Part shown: positions 41,988 through 51,340 of the stretch, piece after piece
Position numbering within the stretch: the first letter of the stretch is position 1
Layout: each line of letters opens with the position of its first letter
Assembly (NCBI RefSeq): GCF_022809355.1
Contig: NZ_JAKZMM010000024.1
Location: forward strand, 1 to 64,000
Reading direction: 5' to 3'
From: Parabacteroides faecalis
Lineage (GTDB): Bacteria > Bacteroidota > Bacteroidia > Bacteroidales > Tannerellaceae
DNA length: 64,000 nt
Notes under the pieces: model-generated
What the model saw: only the letters and a program-made list of their open reading frames with translations
Database searches by the model: none
What the model was told of the DNA's origin: nothing
Program-made: the position numbers and the translations under genes

Positions 41988-44207
41988 ATGATTCAGACTG
42001 TAGTCAAACGAGACGGACGTATCGTTGGTTTCAACGAGGAAAAGATAGCTACGGCTATTCGAAAAGCTATGTTGCATACCCAGATGGGAGAAGATATGCA
42101 ACTGATCCGCCAGATAACGGACCGCATTTCTTTTAAAGGTGCGCCTCAAATGACGGTGGAAGATATACAGGATGCTGTAGAAATGGAACTTATGAACAGT
42201 AGCCGCAAGGATGTAGCTCAGAAATATATTGCTTATCGGAATCAGCGAAGCATTGCCCGGAAAGCAAAGACACGGGATATGTTTCTGGAGATTATCAATA
42301 TCAAGTCGAACGATGTTACCCGCGAGAATGCTAATATGAATGCGGATACGCCGGCCGGTATGATGATGAAGTTCGCCAGCGAAACGACTAAGCCGTTTGT
42401 GGATGATTATCTGCTGAGCGAAGAAGTGAGAACGGCCGTTGAGAATAATTATCTGCATATTCACGATAAGGATTATTATCCGACAAAGAGCCTGACGTGT
42501 GTACAACATCCGTTGGATCGGATTCTGAGAGATGGTTTTTCGGCAGGACATGGTGAGTCTCGTCCGGCGAAACGTATTGAGACAGCTAGTATTTTAGGTT
42601 GTATTTCGTTGGAGACGGCTCAGAATGAAATGCACGGCGGACAGGCTATTCCGGCGTTCGACTTTTACCTCGCTCCGTATGTCCGTTATAGTTTGATTGA
42701 AGAAATCAAGGTATTGGAACAATTGACGGGGAATGATTATTCACATTTGTATCAGGCTCCGCTGGATGATTATCTGGATAAGCCTTTGGAAGGTTTGACT
42801 GGTGATGAACGCATCTTGCAGCATGCTGTGAACCGTACGGTCAGCCGCGTACACCAATCCATGGAAGCCTTTATCCATAATATGAATACCATTCATTCGA
42901 GAGGTGGTAATCAGGTGGTGTTCAGCTCTATCAATTACGGAACGGATACATCGGCCGAAGGTCGTTGTATCATTCGGGAGTTACTGAAAAGTACTTATCG
43001 AGGTGTAGGAAACGGGGAAACGGCCATTTTCCCGATCCAGATCTGGAAGAAGAAACGTGGTGTCAGTTATTTACCGGATGACCGGAATTACGATTTATAT
43101 AAGTTGGCTTGTAAAGTGACAGCCCGTCGCTTCTTTCCGAATTTCCTGAATCTGGATGCTACGTTTAATCAGAGTGATGAGTGGAAAGCCGACGATCCGA
43201 AGCGTTATTTGCATGAGGTTGCGACGATGGGTTGCCGTACTCGTGTGTTCGAAAATCGCTTTGGGCCGAAAACATCTATCGGACGTGGAAATCTGTCGTT
43301 CTCGACCATTAATATTGTTCGTCTGGCGATCGAATGTATGTCTATAGCAAATCAGGACGAACGTATTGCTATGTTCTTCTCCAAACTGGACTATATGCTG
43401 GACGTAACAGCCCGACAGTTGCATGAGCGGATGGAATTCCAGAAGACGGCTTTTGCCAAGCAATTCCCGTTGCTGATGTCTTCTCTTTGGCTGGGGTGCG
43501 AGAAATTAAAACCGAATGATACGATCGCTTCTGTGATCAACCAAGGAACATTAGGCATTGGATTCATTGGTTTGGCAGAATGTCTGGTAGCATTGACCGG
43601 TAAACATCATGGCGAAGATGCTTTTGCGCAAGAATTGGGCTTGAAGATTGTTACTTACATTCGTGATCGCGCTAATCAGTATTCCGAACAGTATCAGCAT
43701 AATTACAGTGTATTGGCTACTCCGGCGGAAGGACTTTCCGGTAAGTTTACGGCAAAAGACCGAAAGCAGTTTGGTGTGTTGCCGGGAATTACCGATCGCG
43801 ATTATTATACCAACTCCAACCATGTCCCTGTATATTATAAATGTAGTGCCCGTCATAAGGCGGAAATAGAAGCTCCGTATCATGATCTGACTCGCGGTGG
43901 ACATATTTTCTATGTAGAAATGGATGGAGACGCAACCCATAATCCGGAAGTGATTATGCAGGTGGTGGATATGATGGATAAGTATAATATCGGTTACGGC
44001 TCCGTAAACCATAACCGGAACCGTTGTCTGGATTGCGGCTATGAAAACTCGGCTGCCGAGTTGGAAGTCTGTCCGAAGTGTGGCAGCAAGCACTTGGATA
44101 AGTTGCAGCGTATTACAGGTTATCTGGTTGGAACAACAGACCGTTGGAACAAAGCCAAACTGGCTGAATTGAAAGATCGTGTCACGCATACAGACAAAGG
44201 AGAATAA
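41988..44207 (+). CDS. nrdD: Anaerobic ribonucleoside-triphosphate reductase
   Basis: Class III ribonucleotide reductase, making dNTPs without oxygen. 739 residues: an ATP-cone (about 1-95, KRDGRIVGFNEEKIATAIRKAM), the glycyl-radical barrel with ILGCISLETAQNEMHGGQAIP, and a C-terminal zinc site CLDCGY...CPKCGSKH followed by the radical loop RITGYLVGTTDRW, whose Gly is the radical site. The C-terminus is complete. nrdG follows immediately (1-base gap), as usual. Fits a strictly anaerobic lifestyle. Confidence 0.96.
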   Translation: MIQTVVKRDGRIVGFNEEKIATAIRKAMLHTQMGEDMQLIRQITDRISFKGAPQMTVEDIQDAVEMELMNSSRKDVAQKYIAYRNQRSIARKAKTRDMFLEIINIKSNDVTRENANMNADTPAGMMMKFASETTKPFVDDYLLSEEVRTAVENNYLHIHDKDYYPTKSLTCVQHPLDRILRDGFSAGHGESRPAKRIETASILGCISLETAQNEMHGGQAIPAFDFYLAPYVRYSLIEEIKVLEQLTGNDYSHLYQAPLDDYLDKPLEGLTGDERILQHAVNRTVSRVHQSMEAFIHNMNTIHSRGGNQVVFSSINYGTDTSAEGRCIIRELLKSTYRGVGNGETAIFPIQIWKKKRGVSYLPDDRNYDLYKLACKVTARRFFPNFLNLDATFNQSDEWKADDPKRYLHEVATMGCRTRVFENRFGPKTSIGRGNLSFSTINIVRLAIECMSIANQDERIAMFFSKLDYMLDVTARQLHERMEFQKTAFAKQFPLLMSSLWLGCEKLKPNDTIASVINQGTLGIGFIGLAECLVALTGKHHGEDAFAQELGLKIVTYIRDRANQYSEQYQHNYSVLATPAEGLSGKFTAKDRKQFGVLPGITDRDYYTNSNHVPVYYKCSARHKAEIEAPYHDLTRGGHIFYVEMDGDATHNPEVIMQVVDMMDKYNIGYGSVNHNRNRCLDCGYENSAAELEVCPKCGSKHLDKLQRITGYLVGTTDRWNKAKLAELKDRVTHTDKGE

Positions 44208-44208
44208 G

Positions 44209-44712
44209 ATGATCTCGGTATTAGATATTTTGGAAGATACGACAGTAGATGGTCCGGGTTTCCGGACCACTATTTATTGTGCCGGTTGTCCGAACCGTTG
44301 TCCGGGTTGTCATAATCCGGAATCCTGGAATCAAGGGAACGGACAAGCCATGGAAACCGAAGAAATCCTGGAACGCGTGCTGGCTGATGAGTTCGCCAAT
44401 GTTACTTTCAGTGGCGGAGATCCGATGTATCAGGCAAAAGGTTTTACCGAACTGGCTCAAGCCATCAAGGCGAAGAGTAATAAGAATATCTGGTGTTATA
44501 CCGGTTATCTGTTTGAAAACCTTGTGAAAATGCCGGATCAGAAAGCTCTACTCGAGCAGATTGACGTGTTGGTGGACGGTCCGTTTATCGAATCCCAGAA
44601 AGATGAGGATTTGTTATTCCGGGGAAGTTCCAACCAACGTCTGATCGATGTGCAAGCTTCTTTGCAAGCCGGTGAAGTGGTACTTTTTCCGTATGATCCG
44701 TTTGAATTATAG
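44209..44712 (+). CDS. nrdG: Anaerobic ribonucleotide reductase activating enzyme
   Basis: Radical SAM activase that makes the glycyl radical on NrdD. 167 residues; the 4Fe-4S motif CPNRCPGC (CxxxCxxC) lies near residue 30-37 after TVDGPGFRTTIYCAGC, and FSGGDPM provides the SAM-binding GGD. The ATG at 44209 is one base after the nrdD stop. Normal length. Confidence 0.95.
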   Translation: MISVLDILEDTTVDGPGFRTTIYCAGCPNRCPGCHNPESWNQGNGQAMETEEILERVLADEFANVTFSGGDPMYQAKGFTELAQAIKAKSNKNIWCYTGYLFENLVKMPDQKALLEQIDVLVDGPFIESQKDEDLLFRGSSNQRLIDVQASLQAGEVVLFPYDPFEL

Positions 44713-44720
44713 AAGCTTCC

Positions 44721-44845
44721 CAAAATACGCCGGCTTTTGATCAAAACACGCCGGGAATTCATCAAAAGCCGGCGTGTTTTGAATCATTCCTAGTAGGAAT
44801 TAAAAGCGAAACTAACGAGAATCATTTTCGATTCCCGTTAGTTTC
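44721..44845. repeat. Composite of palindromic modules A and B behind nrdG
   Basis: Module A: arms CAAAATACGCCGGCTTTTGA plus T (44721-44741) and complement with one mismatch (44761-44781); ACGCCGG repeats at 44727 and 44748, a 21-bp period. Module B: GAAACTAACGAGAATC (44808-44823) and GATTCCCGTTAGTTTC (44830-44845), followed by a T-rich run. The same A-then-B pair occurs at 62717-62820. B may act as the nrdDG terminator; the hairpins otherwise have no known role. Confidence 0.85.
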
Positions 44846-45015
44846 GTTTTCGTTTTTAAGAAGTCCTTATTTCATCTACTGATAAATTCGAAAAACAATC
44901 TTTCATTATTTTACTATCTATTTGTATCTCTGTTGGTTTTGGTGATTCAAGGGCGAAAGAACGGACAATCATTTGATCTTTTATTTTTGTATCAAGGCAA
45001 AGTTCGAATGCTATC

Positions 45016-45045
45016 TTGTTTTTTGGATGAAAAACCTTATCTTTG
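45016..45045 (+). promoter_or_regulatory. Promoter of the PD-(D/E)XK protein gene
   Basis: TTG at 45016-45018 and TATCTTTG at 45038-45045 with 19 bp between; ATG at 45088. Confidence 0.65.
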
Positions 45046-45087
45046 TGCATCCCGCTATTGGGACAAAACATTTTAAGAACCTTTTCT

Positions 45088-45939
45088 ATGAGAAAAAGCG
45101 TATTTATCAATCCGTTTGTGGATCGTGGTTTCAAGATTCTGTTCGGACAGGAATCAAGTAAGGAGTTATTAATCGAGTTAATCAATGATTTATTGGAAGG
45201 CGAGCACCATGTAGAAGACCTTTCTTATATGGATAAGGAAGATCCGAGTGAGACAACCGACGGTCGGGGTGTTATCTTTGATTTACTTTGTAAGGATCAG
45301 GACGGGACAACTTTCATTGTAGAGCTGCAAAATGCCCGGCAAACTTATTTTTATGAACGGGCATTGTATTATCTTTGTCGTATGATCGCCTCACAAGGTA
45401 AGAAAGGGGAATCTTGGGAATTTGAACTCGTACCGGTTTATGGAATCTTCCTGCTGAATTTCCGGTCAAGCAAAACGGATAAAGTCCGAACAGATTTGGT
45501 GATAGCCGATCGTGAAACCGGCGAACAAAAGAGCCGGAATTTCCGGGAAATCTTTATCGAATTTCCCTTATTCAACAAGACAGAGGCCGAATGCGAGACG
45601 CCCTTGGATTACTGGTTATATAATTTGAAACATATGGAACAGTTGGAACATTTATCATTCAAAGGTCAGAAAGCCTTGTTTAACCGCTTGGAAGAGTTGG
45701 CTCGTATCGCCAATATGAACAAGAAGGAACGGGCAGAATACGAGGCTGCCCTGAAAATATACCGGGATAATGAGAATGTTGTTACGACGGCAAGGAGAGA
45801 AGGGAAAGAAGAAGGAATAGCAATTGGTGAAGAGAGAGGCGTACTTAAAACCGCCCGCTTGATGAAGCAGAACGGAGCTTCCGTTGAATTCATTAAACAA
45901 TGTATAGGCATGACCGAAGAAGAAATCAAGAATCTATAA
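45088..45939 (+). CDS. Rpn-like PD-(D/E)XK nuclease family protein (PDDEXK_2)
   Basis: A 283-residue protein of the Rpn/transposase_31-like PD-(D/E)XK family. It starts MRKSVFINPFVDRGFKILFG, has the nuclease core GVIFDLLCKDQDGTTFIVELQNA (Asp and ExQ acids near 70-87), and ends with the typical TARREGKEEGIAIGEERGV repeat segment. Family members promote recombination or have been linked to phage defence, and are often many per genome in Bacteroidota. Stands alone with its own promoter and a terminator at 45963-45999. Confidence 0.85.
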   Translation: MRKSVFINPFVDRGFKILFGQESSKELLIELINDLLEGEHHVEDLSYMDKEDPSETTDGRGVIFDLLCKDQDGTTFIVELQNARQTYFYERALYYLCRMIASQGKKGESWEFELVPVYGIFLLNFRSSKTDKVRTDLVIADRETGEQKSRNFREIFIEFPLFNKTEAECETPLDYWLYNLKHMEQLEHLSFKGQKALFNRLEELARIANMNKKERAEYEAALKIYRDNENVVTTARREGKEEGIAIGEERGVLKTARLMKQNGASVEFIKQCIGMTEEEIKNL

Positions 45940-45962
45940 AGTGCAAATAAGTAGAATAGATG

Positions 45963-45999
45963 AATCCCTGTTGCCTATTTGGGGCGACAGGGATTTTTC
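45963..45999 (+). terminator. Rho-independent terminator
   Basis: AATCCCTGT (45963-45971) and ACAGGGATT (45987-45995) perfect arms followed by TTTT. Confidence 0.75.
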
Positions 46000-46105
46000 A
46001 GATGCTCGGCATATAAATGTATATATGGGCCTGTGTATTGCGGGTCAATGATGAATGAAGAAAGTGATTTTACGTCTGTCATCGTAATTCCGCCAACGGG
46101 TTTAT

Positions 46106-47356
46106 TTACTTCATCAAGACAACTACCGGATTATCTTCTGTCGTGATTCCTTTCAAGGCTTTTACTTCTTCCGGAAGTTCTGCAACATCCGGATGTTCTT
46201 CAAACCATTCAGCTATTGTTTCGGCCGGAATTATCTGGGCAAATTCTCCGTCGGCTGTCACAAAAGTAGGTTGTAAGGGCAAGAATCCGTTTAGGTCATT
46301 TTCTAGTCCTTCTTCATAAGCAGCCACCTTTACTTCTCCGGTTTCCTTCAGATAAAGCGCATTGTAGGCTTTTCGTTTGTCATTATCAAATAAATCGACA
46401 AGGAATCGTAACCAAAGGATACGATCGTTCTCCTGAACTTCCACCGGATAAATAGCATGATCTTTCTGTATATCATATCGATCTTCCCGCTTCCACGTCA
46501 TATCTCCGAAATCAAATCGCCGTTCAGGTAATAACCCTTCTTTCGTCACCTGATAAATGGTATCATTAAAGTGTTCGCGGAAATATAACTTCTCTCCAAC
46601 ATGCCAAAAGGAATGTTCGCCAACAATAACCGCCAGATGCTTCTCTTTGTCGAACTCTATATTCAACATCTGCCGACCGCCTAAGACATCTACTATAAAA
46701 TCGTACCCCACGCTATTCGAGAAATCCCCATTATGACCACTAACTTTCTCATTGTTTGTCGGAAAAGTAGCGATCCGCGTTGTATCCTGGAAAAGAATGA
46801 TGCGATCCGGTTTTTCGTTCGTCGCCGGCAGATGTTTCACCAACATTTGTGCATCCAGATAATCCATCGATTCTATACCAAACAAGCCCCGATTTGTTTC
46901 AATATCTTGGGTTGTTCCCACAAATTGACCATTTACATGGTAAATACTAAAATCCTTATTCCCTCGGTTGAAATAAAGATACCCGCTTGCGGCATTAAGC
47001 CAGCCGACCAAATCAGAACAACCCTCCGGATCGTTACCGATGTGTCCAATCAAATGAAGAAACCACCCATCTCCTTTGCTGAAAGCATAACACTGTTCTT
47101 GTGGTGAAGAAACGATCAGGAGATCTTTATAAACACACAATTTAGGATTATCTCCCACTAGTACACTGTCGTTTGTTTCCAAAGGAACATATCGGACTGT
47201 CTGAAAATAATCAGATACCTTTAGCTTAGTCAAATTTGCATAGGCCTTCCCGACAGAAATAGTTTCCAAACTTTCTATCTTTGCTGAAGGTGAGTTACAA
47301 CTCAACAACATCCCACAGCCTATAGTCAGGATGTAACAAAGCATATGCTTCTTCAT
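46106..47356 (-). CDS. Six-bladed beta-propeller lipoprotein
   Basis: A 416-residue exported protein; signal MKKHMLCYILTIGCGMLLSC (lipobox LLSC, Cys20). The body fits the 6-bladed propeller family common in Bacteroidota (YFQTVRYVPLETNDSVLVG at the start is diagnostic), with repeated strand pairs and no catalytic motif. The family is of unknown function, often paired with signalling or transport loci. Isolated here between the Rpn-like gene and the slipin operon, with no obvious partner. Confidence 0.78.
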   Translation of the reverse strand: MKKHMLCYILTIGCGMLLSCNSPSAKIESLETISVGKAYANLTKLKVSDYFQTVRYVPLETNDSVLVGDNPKLCVYKDLLIVSSPQEQCYAFSKGDGWFLHLIGHIGNDPEGCSDLVGWLNAASGYLYFNRGNKDFSIYHVNGQFVGTTQDIETNRGLFGIESMDYLDAQMLVKHLPATNEKPDRIILFQDTTRIATFPTNNEKVSGHNGDFSNSVGYDFIVDVLGGRQMLNIEFDKEKHLAVIVGEHSFWHVGEKLYFREHFNDTIYQVTKEGLLPERRFDFGDMTWKREDRYDIQKDHAIYPVEVQENDRILWLRFLVDLFDNDKRKAYNALYLKETGEVKVAAYEEGLENDLNGFLPLQPTFVTADGEFAQIIPAETIAEWFEEHPDVAELPEEVKALKGITTEDNPVVVLMK

Positions 47357-47427
47357 GTCTTAGATTATTTAACCCGTTGTCGGAATTCAATTTGCGCATA
47401 TTTAACGCTGCTAATGGAGCTCTTGTT

Positions 47428-48348
47428 TTATACCTGTGGAACTGTAGCAGCAACTGGTTTTTGTGGTGTTTCATTATTTTTAGCGAGTGAAACTAAACCA
47501 CCCATGGCTCCTAGATTCATGGTATCAAGGGCAGAGCTTGGAACAATCACCATTGAACCTTTTTCTTTGAGTCCTTCAAACAACATATTCATACCTCTTA
47601 GGTGAAGTGCAACCGGATTGTCGGTATATTTCCGGCTGGCTTGTGCAAACTTCTCGGCAATCTCAGTCTCGGCAGTTCCTAAGATGACACGGGCTCTGCG
47701 TTCTCGTTCGGCCTGTGCTTCTTTACTCATGGCCTCAGCCAAATCTTTCGGAATAGCAATGTCTTTGATTCCGACGGTCTGACAAGTAATCCCCCAAGGA
47801 TTGGTATTCCGGTCTAATACCTGTTGCAAGTCTTCTGCAATTTTATCACGTTCCTGTAGCAGTTCCGACAATTCATGTTTGCCGATTGTGTCTCTCAGTC
47901 CGGTTTGGGCAATGTGTTCGATAGCAGTTTGATACTGTTGAACTTCCAAAGCAGCCTTTTCTACATCCCATACAGTCCAGTACACAACGGCATCCACATT
48001 GACCGGAACGGTATCTTTCGTCAATGTCTGTTCGGCTTTGAAAGCACTTACCCGGACGCGTTGGTCAATATAAGTCGATACGGAATCGATAATCGGAATA
48101 ATCATAAAAGGGCCAGGACCTTTTAATCCTTGATATTTACCCATGCGAAGAACAACTGCCCGATCCCATTGGTCTGCGATATGAATAGACGATGCGAGTA
48201 AAGCAGATGCTAAAATACATAAGAACAAGATGAGTCCGCCGAAGATATTCAAACTGTATAAAGCGATTGATATTACCAGCAATATCAAAAAGACGGTGGT
48301 TGAAATAGGATTGATCCATCCTTTGTTCATTAAATTAGTTGTTTCCAT
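47428..48348 (-). CDS. Slipin (SPFH/Band 7 membrane protein)
   Basis: A 306-residue protein with an N-terminal hydrophobic hairpin (about 15-55) and an SPFH domain (IHIADQWDRAVVLRMGKYQGLKGPG...DQRVRVSAFKAEQTLTKDTVPVNVDAVVYW), then a coiled-coil AQAERERRARVI. Slipins form membrane microdomain scaffolds and often partner with NfeD proteases, which are not seen here. It is encoded 8 bases after the GntR regulator, which probably controls it. Confidence 0.88.
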   Translation of the reverse strand: METTNLMNKGWINPISTTVFLILLVISIALYSLNIFGGLILFLCILASALLASSIHIADQWDRAVVLRMGKYQGLKGPGPFMIIPIIDSVSTYIDQRVRVSAFKAEQTLTKDTVPVNVDAVVYWTVWDVEKAALEVQQYQTAIEHIAQTGLRDTIGKHELSELLQERDKIAEDLQQVLDRNTNPWGITCQTVGIKDIAIPKDLAEAMSKEAQAERERRARVILGTAETEIAEKFAQASRKYTDNPVALHLRGMNMLFEGLKEKGSMVIVPSSALDTMNLGAMGGLVSLAKNNETPQKPVAATVPQV

Positions 48349-48356
48349 ATAGCTTA

Positions 48357-48737
48357 TTATTTATTGGTTATTTCTATTCGTTTTAATTCCTGTATCATGT
48401 CTTCAATGGTGAAGCCATATTGTAGAGCCACCATAGAGGCTTGCTGGCAGATATCTTTCAGTTTGTTGCTCTTTTCTTCTTCCGAAATGACTTGTTCGGT
48501 TTGATTGATAAATGTGCCAGTACCTTGTTGTGTCTCCAAGATCTTTCGGATTTCCAATTCTTTGTATGCTTTGGAAACCGTATTCAAATTCACTTTCAAT
48601 TCTACCGCTAACGCTCGAACGGTAGGTAATTGCTCGCCTAACTTTAACTGTCCGGAAGCAATTCCAAATCTGATTTGGTCTATAATCTGGCGATAGATAG
48701 GTACGCCTCCGGAATAATCAATTATAAACTTAATCAT
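48357..48737 (-). CDS. GntR-family repressor (YtrA-like)
   Basis: A 126-residue protein: winged helix of the GntR type (PIYRQIIDQIRFGIASGQLKLGEQLPTVRALAVELKVNLNTVSKAYKELE) and a short C-terminal helix tail, the YtrA subgroup that typically represses a small membrane-protein operon. Its own promoter overlaps a perfect dyad at 48761-48782, so autoregulation with the slipin gene is very likely. The effector is unknown. Confidence 0.9.
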   Translation of the reverse strand: MIKFIIDYSGGVPIYRQIIDQIRFGIASGQLKLGEQLPTVRALAVELKVNLNTVSKAYKELEIRKILETQQGTGTFINQTEQVISEEEKSNKLKDICQQASMVALQYGFTIEDMIQELKRIEITNK

Positions 48738-48760
48738 ACCCTTAATGAATTATCTTTATA

Positions 48761-48809
48761 TTGTACTATTTGTATAGTACAAACATACAGTATAGATAGA
48801 TGGAAACAA
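48761..48809 (-). promoter_or_regulatory. Promoter with overlapping operator for gntR-slipin
   Basis: The minus-strand promoter has TATGTTTG at 48787-48780 and TTTG about 19 bp further upstream (48807-48810 region). Perfect 9-bp arms TTGTACTAT (48761-48769) and ATAGTACAA (48774-48782) overlap the -7 box and the start point, an ideal site for repression by the GntR protein. Confidence 0.8.
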
Positions 48810-48884
48810 ATATTTCGTACAGGAAATGATAGGGAAATGATATTTATTAACAGAATAGGAGGCGTAGAGAGTAAATTGAAATAC

Positions 48885-48948
48885 TTTTTCACACCTGATT
48901 CTCCACAGATTCCAATAGGGACAAATAGATAATCAGGTATGAAAAAGG
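48885..48948 (-). terminator. Terminator after mutL
   Basis: CTTTTTCACACCTGATT (48885-48901) pairs with AATCAGGTATGAAAAAG (48932-48948) with one mismatch; it begins 3 bases after the mutL stop on the minus strand. Confidence 0.6.
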
Positions 48949-48951
48949 TAT

Positions 48952-50841
48952 TTAGTGGAAACGATTTTCCAGTTCGTCGTCTGTAAGCATGGAAAGGATA
49001 GTCTTTCCGTCGGGTGTCAGATTCATGTTAGAACAGAGGAAGAGGGAGGCCAGCAGATGATCCATTTCTTCCGAAGACAGTACTTTCCCTACCGGAATAG
49101 CTTGGGCTGAAGCCATGGAAAAAGCAATCATATCACCAATTTCTTCATTTCCTTTGCAACCGGTATCAATGGCCTTTGCTACGATGTCTTTTAGCAATGT
49201 AACACAGTCTACGCCTTCCATGCCGTCGGGTATTCCGTTAATAGAATAACTTCCACCTCCTAAATTACTTAGATCAAAACCTGAATAGGAGAGGTCTTCC
49301 AACAAGAGAGGCAAGATTGTCTCTTCGGCAGGTGTGAAATCGACAATCGCTGGAAATAACATTTGTTGTGAAGCCGCTTTCTGTTGGCGAATGGATTTCT
49401 GGTATTGTTCGAACAGAATTTGCAGATGAGCCCGATGTTGGTCGATAATCGCCATGCCCGACTTCAAGGTTGTTACCAAATACCGGTTCTTGTATTGGAA
49501 ACAAGGTTTGGCAACCGGTTGTACCGAGGTATTGGTAAACAGAACCTTTTCTTCGGCAGGTTGAACCGGCTTTTCAATAATTTCTTTTTCGATAGGAATG
49601 GCACTACCTATTTTTTTCTCTACGATTTCTTCATCCGGAAGTACGGCCGAGCGGTCTGCTTCAAAGCTTTGGTACAGTTCTGTCCAATCGAATGACGGAC
49701 GTGTATCTGAAGGTGTTGCTTCCCGCTTGAATGGATTGTATTCCGAATGGATTTGTACTTTGGGTGATTCATTCCCGCTGATTTTCTTTTCCGGGTTATA
49801 AACCGGAATGTCAATCGCTCCTTCTACATCAAAATCAATGGTAGGAATTGCACTCGACTTCGCCAATGTTTCCCGGACAGCCGCCAGCAGGATTTGCCAA
49901 ATAGGTTGTTCGTTCTCAAACTTGATTTCCGTTTTGGTCGGATGGATGTTGACATCGATGGTTGCCGGATCCAAGTTGAAGTAGATGAAGTAACTGGGCA
50001 TTTCACCGGCTGGAATTAATTGGTCGTAGGCTTGCATGACCGCTTTGTGAAAATACGGATGCTTCATAAAACGCCCGTTGACAAAGAAATATTGCAAAGC
50101 CCCCCGCTTCTTGGCTGTTTCTGGTTTGCCAACAAAACCATTGATGGAAACCAGTGAGCTCTCGGCTTCTACCGAAAGCAGTTTCTGGTTCAGATTCTTG
50201 CCATAGACATTCACGATCCGTTGTCGAAGACCTGATTCCGGCAGGTTCAATATTTCCGTATCATTATGATACAGCGACATGGAAACCGACGGATTTACTA
50301 GGGCTATCCGTTCGAATTCCGTAATGATGTTCCGAAATTCCGTGTCGTTTGTCTTCAGGAATTTACGTCGTGCCGGTACATTATAGAAGAGATTCTTGAC
50401 CGAGAAGATACTCCCTTCCGGACAAGCATCTTCTTCGATGTGTTGTAACTGTGAACCGAAGATTTCCAGACGTGTTCCTAAATCGGCCCCTTTTTGGCGG
50501 GTACGAAGTTCTACTTGAGCCACAGCGGCGATTGACGCTAATGCTTCTCCACGGAAACCCATGGTATGAAGGGAAAACAGATCATCTGCTTTGGATATTT
50601 TGGAAGTGGCATGGCGCTCAAATGCCATACGGGCATCGGTTTCCGACATTCCTTTCCCGTTGTCGATGACCTGCACCAATGTTTTTCCGGCATCCTTGAT
50701 TAGGATTTGGATTTGTGTGGCACCGGCATCTATAGCATTCTCGACCAGCTCCTTTACAACCGAAGCCGGTCTTTGAATCACTTCGCCAGCCGCAATCTGA
50801 TTGGCGATACTGTCAGGCAGAAGATGTATAATGTCGCTCAT
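48952..50841 (-). CDS. mutL: DNA mismatch repair protein MutL
   Basis: A 629-residue GHKL ATPase coordinating mismatch repair. N-terminal motifs LLPDSIANQIAAGEVIQRPASVVKELVENAIDAGA, DNGKGM, RHATSKI and GFRGEALASI are intact; a variable linker (about 340-430) leads to a C-terminal dimerisation domain. I see no clear DQHA(x)2E endonuclease motif; DQHRAH is present near residue 465, so nicking activity is uncertain. The ATG overlaps the upstream 102-residue gene by 4 bases. Confidence 0.96.
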   Translation of the reverse strand: MSDIIHLLPDSIANQIAAGEVIQRPASVVKELVENAIDAGATQIQILIKDAGKTLVQVIDNGKGMSETDARMAFERHATSKISKADDLFSLHTMGFRGEALASIAAVAQVELRTRQKGADLGTRLEIFGSQLQHIEEDACPEGSIFSVKNLFYNVPARRKFLKTNDTEFRNIITEFERIALVNPSVSMSLYHNDTEILNLPESGLRQRIVNVYGKNLNQKLLSVEAESSLVSINGFVGKPETAKKRGALQYFFVNGRFMKHPYFHKAVMQAYDQLIPAGEMPSYFIYFNLDPATIDVNIHPTKTEIKFENEQPIWQILLAAVRETLAKSSAIPTIDFDVEGAIDIPVYNPEKKISGNESPKVQIHSEYNPFKREATPSDTRPSFDWTELYQSFEADRSAVLPDEEIVEKKIGSAIPIEKEIIEKPVQPAEEKVLFTNTSVQPVAKPCFQYKNRYLVTTLKSGMAIIDQHRAHLQILFEQYQKSIRQQKAASQQMLFPAIVDFTPAEETILPLLLEDLSYSGFDLSNLGGGSYSINGIPDGMEGVDCVTLLKDIVAKAIDTGCKGNEEIGDMIAFSMASAQAIPVGKVLSSEEMDHLLASLFLCSNMNLTPDGKTILSMLTDDELENRFH

Positions 50842-51146
50842 CTCAGGTAGAAATACCAGAATATGGCAGCCAATATGGCCAATGCCACAATCAGTTTCAC
50901 ATTCTTATATTCACGACTCCGCGAATTGTCCCCTCTGTTCCGGCTCCGTTTCAAGTGCGTTGTACCTTCAATGAAAGTACCTTTTATCTGCGGCTTATAA
51001 TCTTCTAATGATTCTTCTTCCATTCCTATTTCGCGTTTGATCCGGCGTACACGTTCATCCATTTCCTCTTTATGCGGATCCCAATAAATCGGCTTATGTT
51101 CAAACTGCCGAGGTTTACGAACATTATAAAAGGAGAATAATGCCAT
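50838..51146 (-). CDS. Conserved small membrane-anchored protein upstream of mutL
   Basis: A 102-residue protein: MALFSFYNVRKPRQFEHKPIYW, a charged middle (HKEEMDERVRRIKREIGMEEE), and one C-terminal transmembrane helix (VKLIVALAILAAIFWYFYL). It is probably tail-anchored with a cytoplasmic charged domain. It overlaps mutL by 4 bases and follows the OstA-foldase group. No named family is recognised with confidence. Confidence 0.7.
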   Translation of the reverse strand: MALFSFYNVRKPRQFEHKPIYWDPHKEEMDERVRRIKREIGMEEESLEDYKPQIKGTFIEGTTHLKRSRNRGDNSRSREYKNVKLIVALAILAAIFWYFYLR

Positions 51147-51244
51147 AATCTTTCTGTTTTAGGATTTGTTCTTAACTTCTTCTCTCGCAAAGATACGACA
51201 AAGGACGCTTGCTTTTTCCTAAATAATGTAAAAACCCTTGGGAT

Positions 51245-51325
51245 TTATACCTTCGACAACTCTTCCAACAAGGCTCTTCGGTTACGGTATTGCGTTTGTA
51301 ACTGTGTAATCAGCTCTGTTGCCAT
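51245..51325 (-). CDS. Possible 26-residue ORF after the OstA-like gene
   Basis: MATELITQLQTQYRNRRALL plus EELSKV would be read from an ATG 15 bases after the OstA stop, with AGAGGAG upstream. The sequence is helix-forming and charged. It could be a true small protein, a decayed gene end, or chance; nothing else is annotated in 51147-51340. Confidence 0.28.
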   Translation of the reverse strand: MATELITQLQTQYRNRRALLEELSKV

Positions 51326-51340
51326 TGGGCAGACTCCTCT

